Part shown: piece by piece, positions 42,018-47,453 of the stretch
Numbering within the stretch: the first letter of the stretch is position 1
Layout: each line of letters begins with the position of its first letter
From: Lachnospiraceae bacterium
Lineage (GTDB): Bacteria > Bacillota > Clostridia > Lachnospirales > Lachnospiraceae
DNA: 47,453 nt
Assembly: GCA_009774625.1 (NCBI GenBank)
Contig: VSOB01000020.1
Coordinates: 1-47,453 of the forward strand
Reading direction: 5' to 3'
The notes under the pieces: generated by a model
The model's database searches: none
The model's input: the letters and a program-made list of their open reading frames with translations, nothing else
What the model was told of the DNA's origin: nothing
Program-made: the position numbers and the translations under genes

Positions 42018-43609
42018 TCCTCTTCTTCACCTTCACACAATTTAATCACGATCACATCCTCCATCACCGCAATGCACCCTTCCGCAGGCCAGGCGGGCAT
42101 AGCCTGAAATGCCTGGCTCTCCCCGATCCTTTCCTTTTTCCCTTCTCCTGCATCCGGGATGGGAATATGCAGATACGTCCTGAAATACCGGGCGATGCCC
42201 CGTTCATTGTAATGGGGCGACAATTCTGTGCCCGGCATATTCGTCATGACATCATACGCCGGCAGCTCCACCTCATACACCTGACTCAGAAACGGCTTTG
42301 TATTGGCAAAATAGACCGGCATTCCCTGCTGCCACTGAGGCATCTCCTCCAGACGCACCGCGATCCTGTTCAGATAGGATGTGGTAACCTGTGTGGCCGC
42401 CTCCATCCTGTGATAAGCCTCGTTGCAGATCACCACACCGGATACCACTGCAGCCACGGCCGAACATGCACCGGCCCACTGCAGCAGCACATGTCCCACC
42501 CCGGCTGTCATTTCGCCTGTCCGTTCCAGATCCATCAGTTTTAACAGTATCGCCCAGAGAAACATGATCGACGTAATCATATACCGGTCCACCCCTGCGC
42601 CGACCCGGTCGGCCATAAGAAAGGGAGTGGCGTTGACCCCCAGCGGCAAAAGACAAATAAGCAGCAGCAACATCCAGAAGGATACTCTGTTCTGCTGCGC
42701 CTTATGCCTTACCAGCCGTTTTCCCGCCAGCACAAAAAATACAACGGCCCCCAGCACATTCAGCAGAATGCGCAATCCGGTATACAGATATCGGTCCGAA
42801 AAAAAATAGGACAGAAAATATCCATAGGTATAGACAAGCCCCTTGGCGATGCCCCTGGCGGTAAAGCTGGTCATACTGTCCACGCCGTGATAATCCGTAA
42901 GCTGTACCCCTGCCAGCACCGTGGAAAGCTGCAGCACCCCATAATACACCGCAAAGCCGCCTGCCAGCATGGCGCCTGCCCTGACTGCCTTCATTACAAA
43001 GGCTCTCCATTCCAGCCGCTCCTCATATGCCTCAAAAAACAACAGCATATAAATCAGGCCGATGGATATGGAAAGATAAGTCTGATACGCTCCCAGACCG
43101 CATCCGATCAGAGGCAGCGCCAACAGAAAACCATATTTCCACTTTTTGTACAGATATACCGCCAACGCACATAAAAAGACACCCATCGCAATGGCATCCG
43201 CATTGACCCCATAGGCAAGCGTACAGGCATATCCGGGAAATGCCGCAAACACAAAACAAAACAACAGTGCATACAGCCTGGAACGGATTTTCAGCAAATC
43301 CACCGTCATCACCGCAGAAGCCGTTATATAAAACAGACTGATCAGGCCGTTTAAAAGCGGCATGGAAAAACCGGTGAACAGATTGGTGGCGATCGGCAGA
43401 AACCACCTGCCCTGAGCAATCGTATCCCCCTGCGTAAAGGACATATCCGCAAAAATATTGCCCAGCTCAAAGTAATTGAAAAACTTATTGGTGAACATAT
43501 ATAAATGGACGATCAGCCCGAACAGATAGGTGATGCCAAACACTTCCATTAAAAAACGATGCTTTTTCCAAAACGTTCCTGCCGCAGCAGCCGGATCTTT
43601 CAAAATCAT
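42014..43609 (-). CDS. GtrII-like membrane glucosyltransferase (paralogue)
   Basis: 531 residues, about twelve hydrophobic helices. Shares with the protein at 27004-28572 a QGRWFLPIATNLFTGFSMPLLNGLISLFYI block near 60-90, AAFPGYACTLAYGVNADAI near 116-134, and the same tail pattern AMPAWPAEG...VIVIKL. Predicted GT-C enzyme using undecaprenyl-phosphate-sugar at the outer face. AGAGGGA six bases before the ATG supports this start. It lies 17 bp after the NodB-like gene and overlaps the MaoC-like gene by four bases. Confidence 0.82.
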   Translation of the reverse strand: MILKDPAAAAGTFWKKHRFLMEVFGITYLFGLIVHLYMFTNKFFNYFELGNIFADMSFTQGDTIAQGRWFLPIATNLFTGFSMPLLNGLISLFYITASAVMTVDLLKIRSRLYALLFCFVFAAFPGYACTLAYGVNADAIAMGVFLCALAVYLYKKWKYGFLLALPLIGCGLGAYQTYLSISIGLIYMLLFFEAYEERLEWRAFVMKAVRAGAMLAGGFAVYYGVLQLSTVLAGVQLTDYHGVDSMTSFTARGIAKGLVYTYGYFLSYFFSDRYLYTGLRILLNVLGAVVFFVLAGKRLVRHKAQQNRVSFWMLLLLICLLPLGVNATPFLMADRVGAGVDRYMITSIMFLWAILLKLMDLERTGEMTAGVGHVLLQWAGACSAVAAVVSGVVICNEAYHRMEAATQVTTSYLNRIAVRLEEMPQWQQGMPVYFANTKPFLSQVYEVELPAYDVMTNMPGTELSPHYNERGIARYFRTYLHIPIPDAGEGKKERIGESQAFQAMPAWPAEGCIAVMEDVIVIKLCEGEEEE

Positions 43610-43626
43610 ATCATTTCCCTCTATGT

Positions 43627-44565
43627 TTAGTCTGCCGGAAAGTCATTGGTATCATACCTGGGAAGCAAAAGCCTGTCACATACATCCAGATCCGCTGTTT
43701 CCGCTTTTGTTGTAAACCCTGCCCGGCATCCGTTCCTGCCAAGAAAAGCAAGTACGTCTTCATTGTAAGAGCCTTCCGAACCGTAAGGATAATTCATCAC
43801 CCAGCAGTTTCTGTCAATAAAAGGCGCCATCTTATCCAGCGCTCTTGTCAGATCCTGCTCCATCTCCGCTTTTGGCAGCTTTCCCAGCCAGTAATGATCA
43901 TACCCATGTACCCCGATAAACATACCCTTTCGTTTCAGCAGGGCGATCTGATCCTCATTCATATACAGTTCTCTTGCAAACACTTCTTCCGAAATACCCA
44001 CATACTGTTTAAACAACTCACTGGAAATGATGCGGCGCAGCCTTTCCGGAAGCCCGTTCTGCAAAATCCGTTTGATAAAACTCACCTCGCGGGAATCAAA
44101 CCGGTTGGGCATGCCATACAGGTCATACAGCTCCGCATTGGATGGAAAGTCAAATTCTTTTCCCCTGTAATAATCCAGTCTGGAAAACAGGGCGGGCAGC
44201 AGCGCTTCTCCTCCCCCTGCCGCCAGAATAAAATGAATCTTATTTACATCCAGCAGCTTATGCTCCGCAAAGGTTTTGGCCGGTATGAAAAAAGAACCCT
44301 GTATCCCGCAGCCGTCCAAAACCGGAAATACCTGCGTGAAATGATCTATATAACTGTCATCAAAGGTAAGCAGCATGGCATTCTCCGGAAGAGATGCCCC
44401 GTCGCAGGCAGCCAGCACATCTTCCATCCTGATGATAGTATAGCGGGCAGACAGATAAGCGATCTGCCGTTTGAATTTTTCATACTCCAGGCCCTTGATG
44501 CCCGGATACCTGCCGTTTGCAAGCTCCCGCACATAATGATACATAACTGTCTTAAACTGCCGCAT
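43627..44565 (-). CDS. NodB-type polysaccharide deacetylase
   Basis: 312 residues from ATG 44565 (AAGGA five bases upstream). Seen: VMYHYV near 7-12, LLTFDDSYIDHF at 65-76 with the catalytic/metal Asp pair, a long insert of about 90 residues, GVHGYDHYWLGKL holding the H-x3-H zinc ligands, and MNYPYGSEGSYN. This is the CE4 fold: removal of N- or O-acetyl groups. No signal peptide. The insert between the first two motifs is large for the family. It begins one base after the GNAT stop, so deacetylation of an amino sugar before N-acylation by that GNAT is a possible order of events (inference). Confidence 0.83.
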   Translation of the reverse strand: MRQFKTVMYHYVRELANGRYPGIKGLEYEKFKRQIAYLSARYTIIRMEDVLAACDGASLPENAMLLTFDDSYIDHFTQVFPVLDGCGIQGSFFIPAKTFAEHKLLDVNKIHFILAAGGGEALLPALFSRLDYYRGKEFDFPSNAELYDLYGMPNRFDSREVSFIKRILQNGLPERLRRIISSELFKQYVGISEEVFARELYMNEDQIALLKRKGMFIGVHGYDHYWLGKLPKAEMEQDLTRALDKMAPFIDRNCWVMNYPYGSEGSYNEDVLAFLGRNGCRAGFTTKAETADLDVCDRLLLPRYDTNDFPAD

Positions 44566-44566
44566 G

Positions 44567-45685
44567 TCATTCCTTCTTTCTGTAATTGGGTCTGTCCTGA
44601 TCGCCGTCCCCCTTGAACATGACCGCATGCTCCAGTCCCGGCATATAATTATGAATGGTAATATTCCGCTTTTCAAACGGCTCAAAATAATTGGGGATAA
44701 TATTGCCGTCCGTTTCCGTTTTTTTCACAAATCCGGCCGCCGCCATATAAGCCTCGTCCATACCGCAGACAAGGCAGTCCGTATATTCATATCCTTTTTC
44801 CGCAAATTCCTGTGCAAACAGCTCTCTGGTGCCGGCGATGCAGGAAACATCCCCGATCAGATCAATCACCCGGTAAACGCACCTGCCTTCCGCTTCCTGA
44901 GCACGGCAGACTAACAGCGCTTCTCTGCCCTCATATCCGATCTGCCAGATATCATATACATATTCCGGATGGAAGAAATACCGCCTTTTTACAAATTCCG
45001 GCGATTTCCTGGGGGTACGCCCTTCCTGGCAAGTCTCCAGCATGGAAGCGATCTCCTCAAAGGCCCTGACCCGGTAAAAAGACCCCGCCTTTTGTTCCGG
45101 CCTTCCCTGCTCCGCTTTCCCCGATTTCCCGGCCCCTTCTCCGGATTTATCAGAAGGCCCCACTCCGGGCGCATTCTGAATCTCTGCAATCCGATAATCC
45201 GTAACAGCCGGATTCAGGCGGTAATAATGTGCAAAATCCACGATCTGCTTCCGCAGATACTTCATGGCTGAAACGGCTCCTGTAGCCAGTCCCACACCAT
45301 ACAGACCCCGGCACCTGCCATTGGCCTCCAGAAAACGGATCAGCTCCATACCCTGCAGAAAGCCGCCCTTCCGGCCCACCTTCCAGATGGCGCTGAACAT
45401 ATCCCGATCCCCTTCCGTTCCATAGGGAATATACCCAAGTATACTCTCGATCTCTCCGCTTTCCTGATTTTCATGCAGGACAAAGCACACCTCATCCCCG
45501 TAAACATGCTGGAAATCAAACATCTCCCTGTCATGGGCCATAATATGTCCCGGCTTCCAGTATGTTTCTATAAAATCCATAATGGCCGGAATATCCTCCT
45601 GCCTTGCAAAACGTATCCCGCCGTCAGCTCCCGCCGCGCCGCCTTTCTTCCGGGATAACCTTCCGGCTCCTTCCTTTTCTCCCAT
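44567..45685 (-). CDS. GNAT family acyltransferase paired with carrier protein
   Basis: 372 residues. After a short basic leader, IRFARQEDIPAIMDFIETYW near 24-43 is a GNAT-type beta1-alpha1, followed by ESILGYIPYG and a FSAIWKVGRKGGFLQGMELIRFLE stretch with a weak R/K-x-x-G-x-x-G acyl-donor loop. A Gly/Lys/Glu-rich low-complexity linker near residues 168-196 joins a second lobe of about 170 residues. It starts 2 bp after the carrier protein gene, which follows an adenylation enzyme, so its donor may be an aminoacyl thioester on that carrier. I do not recognise a characterised orthologue. Confidence 0.72.
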   Translation of the reverse strand: MGEKEGAGRLSRKKGGAAGADGGIRFARQEDIPAIMDFIETYWKPGHIMAHDREMFDFQHVYGDEVCFVLHENQESGEIESILGYIPYGTEGDRDMFSAIWKVGRKGGFLQGMELIRFLEANGRCRGLYGVGLATGAVSAMKYLRKQIVDFAHYYRLNPAVTDYRIAEIQNAPGVGPSDKSGEGAGKSGKAEQGRPEQKAGSFYRVRAFEEIASMLETCQEGRTPRKSPEFVKRRYFFHPEYVYDIWQIGYEGREALLVCRAQEAEGRCVYRVIDLIGDVSCIAGTRELFAQEFAEKGYEYTDCLVCGMDEAYMAAAGFVKKTETDGNIIPNYFEPFEKRNITIHNYMPGLEHAVMFKGDGDQDRPNYRKKE

Positions 45686-45687
45686 TC

Positions 45688-45921
45688 CTATTGCTCCTTC
45701 AGGGCATCCTCTGCCAGCCTGACAATCGTTTCCTTTGTCATAAAATATTCCGGCACGATCAGCTCCGGCGGCACTTCCATATGAAAATGCTCTTCCAGCG
45801 CCACCACAATATCCATGATCTCCATTGACTCGATGATCTCATCTTCCAGCATATCCGTTCCGTCATATGCCATTATCTTATGATTCAATCCTTCCAACAG
45901 TTCAAATACTTCTTCCCGCAT
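45688..45921 (-). CDS. Second aminoacyl carrier protein
   Basis: 77 residues from ATG 45921 (GAGGTG five bases upstream; GTG 45924 also possible). Acidic carrier fold with EDEIIESMEIMDIVVALEEHF around Ser32, the expected phosphopantetheine site. The residue before the Ser is Glu, not the near-universal Asp. Same length and Ser position as the carrier at 34895-35128. Overlaps or abuts the adenylation gene stop. Confidence 0.82.
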   Translation of the reverse strand: MREEVFELLEGLNHKIMAYDGTDMLEDEIIESMEIMDIVVALEEHFHMEVPPELIVPEYFMTKETIVRLAEDALKEQ

Positions 45922-47423
45922 CACTGCACCTCTTTCTTCAAAGCCGCCCGGTCGATCTTCCCATTGGCGTTATGGGGCATCCTGTCCAGAAAGCAATACC
46001 GGCCCGGCCGCATATATTCCGGTACGACACAGCCCAGATGCCGGGCAACCGCCGCTTCCTCCAGCTCTGTCACTAAAAACGCCACGATCTTATGTTTCTT
46101 ATCATCATACAGACAACAGCACTCCGTCACCTCCGGCATCCCGTTCAATGCCGCTTCGATCTCTCCCAATTCGATCCGATGTCCCATATGTTTGATCTGA
46201 AAATCCTTCCGGGACAGATAGATCAGCTCACCCCGCTCATTGTATCTGGCCAGATCGCCGGTACGGTAAATCGTCTCCTGATGCCCGCCTGCTTCGTATG
46301 TCACAAAGCTCTCTGCGGTACGTGTTTCATCCTTATAATATCCATACGCCAGAGAACTGCCGGCAATACAGATTTCGCCCATTTCTCCCGGTCCGGCCTC
46401 CTGCCCTTCTTCCGTCAGAAGCAGCACCCTGGTATTTGGAAACGGCTTCCCGATAGGAAGTAAGTCCCCGTCCTCAAACTCCCGGTCCACGATATAATAG
46501 GTGCTGGCACAGGTGGTTTCCGTCGGCCCGTACAGATTGGCGTACAGGGCAGACGGCACATACCGCCGCCATACATTCAACTGCTTACAGGGCATCACCT
46601 CACCGCAGAAGGTGATCTTTTTCAGACAGCTCACATCCACTGCCTTAAGAGCACGCAGATTGGCCGTAATCACCAGGGCAGAAGGCACCCAGTAAATCAT
46701 GGAAATCCGGTGCTCTGCAATATACTGCAGCAGCTTTACCGGAAACTTAAAATAGCCCTGCGGTATCAGATACAGCGCCGCTCCCGCTGCCACACTGCCA
46801 TAGACATCCAGTGTGGACAGGTCAAAATGCAGCGCTCCCTGATTGCCGATCCGCTCGTGTTCCGTGATCTGAAAAGTCTCTATGACCGCTTCCGTAAAAT
46901 CTATCACCGCCCGATGAGAGATCATCACGCCCTTAGGCGCCCCGGTGGAACCGGAAGTAAAAAACACATACAAAAGATCGGTATCTATGATCCCGCGCCG
47001 GCGCCGCTCCACCGCTTCCTCGTCCGCTTCCCGCGCCAGCGCATCCTCTACCGTCAAAATCTGCCTGCCGCCTGCCATCTCCCGGACCCTGTCCAGATGC
47101 GCTTCATCCGTAATCAAAAGTGCAGGCGCCAGCGTTTCCAGAATCTTCTGTGCTCTGGCCGGCGGCATATGGACATCAATGGGCGTATAATAGCATCCGC
47201 TGTACAGGATTCCCCAGATCGCCTCCAGTGCAGCAACCCCCTTTTCCAGATACACAACAACAGACTGCCGCCAGAGGCCAAGCCCGGCCACAGCGCTTCC
47301 GATCTGCCGTGCTTCCCTGCGGAATGCACCATACCGGATCTCCCGGACCCCATCCACCACTGCCGTCCGCTCCGGAAACCGCTCTGCCGTCCGTTCCAGA
47401 AAATCCGTCACATTACAAACCAT
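45921..47423 (-). CDS. Second amino acid adenylation enzyme, DltA-like
   Basis: 500 residues, free-standing. Motifs: FTSGSTGAPKG at 155-165 (A3), HFDLSTLDVYGS at 199-210 (A4) with D201 as the alpha-amino-binding Asp, FCGEVMPCKQLN, NLYGPTETT (A5), YRTGDLARY (A7), SRKDFQIKHMGHRIELGEIE (A8) and GKIDRAAL with K489 (A10). Clearly a paralogue of the enzyme at 33360-34895: both share DFTE after the A3 motif, WVPxAL and FCGEVMPCK. Differences around A4 and A5 (DLSTL and ETTCAS against DMSTM and EITNVC) suggest a different amino acid. AAGGAGAG about nine bases before the ATG marks the start, 30 bp from the right edge; genes upstream lie outside the window. Confidence 0.88.
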   Translation of the reverse strand: MVCNVTDFLERTAERFPERTAVVDGVREIRYGAFRREARQIGSAVAGLGLWRQSVVVYLEKGVAALEAIWGILYSGCYYTPIDVHMPPARAQKILETLAPALLITDEAHLDRVREMAGGRQILTVEDALAREADEEAVERRRRGIIDTDLLYVFFTSGSTGAPKGVMISHRAVIDFTEAVIETFQITEHERIGNQGALHFDLSTLDVYGSVAAGAALYLIPQGYFKFPVKLLQYIAEHRISMIYWVPSALVITANLRALKAVDVSCLKKITFCGEVMPCKQLNVWRRYVPSALYANLYGPTETTCASTYYIVDREFEDGDLLPIGKPFPNTRVLLLTEEGQEAGPGEMGEICIAGSSLAYGYYKDETRTAESFVTYEAGGHQETIYRTGDLARYNERGELIYLSRKDFQIKHMGHRIELGEIEAALNGMPEVTECCCLYDDKKHKIVAFLVTELEEAAVARHLGCVVPEYMRPGRYCFLDRMPHNANGKIDRAALKKEVQ

Positions 47424-47453
47424 ACCGCCGCTCTCCTTTTCTGCCCAAACTTC

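Overview
This window is one very large surface-polysaccharide (capsule, exopolysaccharide or cell-wall glycan) biosynthesis and decoration locus. Gene style (short overlaps, AGGAGG-type ribosome binding sites, sigma-A-like promoters, Dlt-like and LtaS-like proteins, no outer-membrane export proteins) suggests a Gram-positive anaerobe of the Clostridia, most likely Lachnospiraceae-like. This is an inference from style; there is no rRNA or core marker in the window. No rRNA, tRNA, CRISPR array, transposase or phage gene was seen.

Layout. There are three transcription units. (A) Bases 1 to about 26.8 kb are all on the minus strand. They start at a strong promoter (26787-26815) with the membrane phosphoglycosyltransferase that begins repeat-unit assembly. 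Then come a GT4, an AlgD-like nucleotide-sugar dehydrogenase, a heparinase II/III-like protein, an MBOAT O-acyltransferase with its SGNH partner and a GT4. A 540-bp intergenic island (16.24-16.78 kb) holds a gene remnant and a promoter. After it follow more GTs, a ketoisomerase/aminotransferase pair for a 3-amino-3,6-dideoxyhexose, a giant membrane protein, a GtrB-like GT2, an AsnB-like amidotransferase, three GTs, a GT11 fucosyltransferase and, cut by the window edge, a GT6 (ABO blood-group-like) glycosyltransferase. (B) 27.0-29.6 kb is a two-gene plus-strand unit: a GtrII-like membrane glucosyltransferase and an acyltransferase-3. (C) 29.6-47.4 kb is minus strand, tightly packed and continues beyond the right edge. 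In transcription order it has an adenylation enzyme, a carrier protein, a GNAT, a NodB deacetylase, a GtrII-like protein, a MaoC/PhaJ-like hydratase, a GNAT, an LtaS-like phosphoglycerol transferase, a GDPD phosphodiesterase, a GtrB-like GT2, an SGNH (DltD-like), a carrier (DltC-like), an adenylation enzyme (DltA-like), an MBOAT (DltB-like), an APC amino-acid permease and a YdjC deacetylase.

How it works together (inference). Unit A builds a lipid-linked repeat containing probably a uronic acid (AlgD-like, perhaps amidated by AsnB), a 3-amino-3,6-dideoxyhexose and, at its left end, a fucosylated blood-group-like terminus. Units B and C mostly decorate the glycan: lipid-phosphate-sugar side branches (GtrB/GtrII), O-acetyl groups, glycerol phosphate, and two separate carrier-protein-dependent amino-acid loading modules. 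One module resembles a complete dltABCD set plus a permease. The other pairs an adenylation enzyme and carrier with a soluble GNAT. The density of decoration enzymes and the two parallel aminoacylation modules are the most unusual parts. No Wzx flippase, Wzy polymerase, chain-length regulator or ABC exporter is visible, so the full locus extends past the window or uses genes elsewhere.
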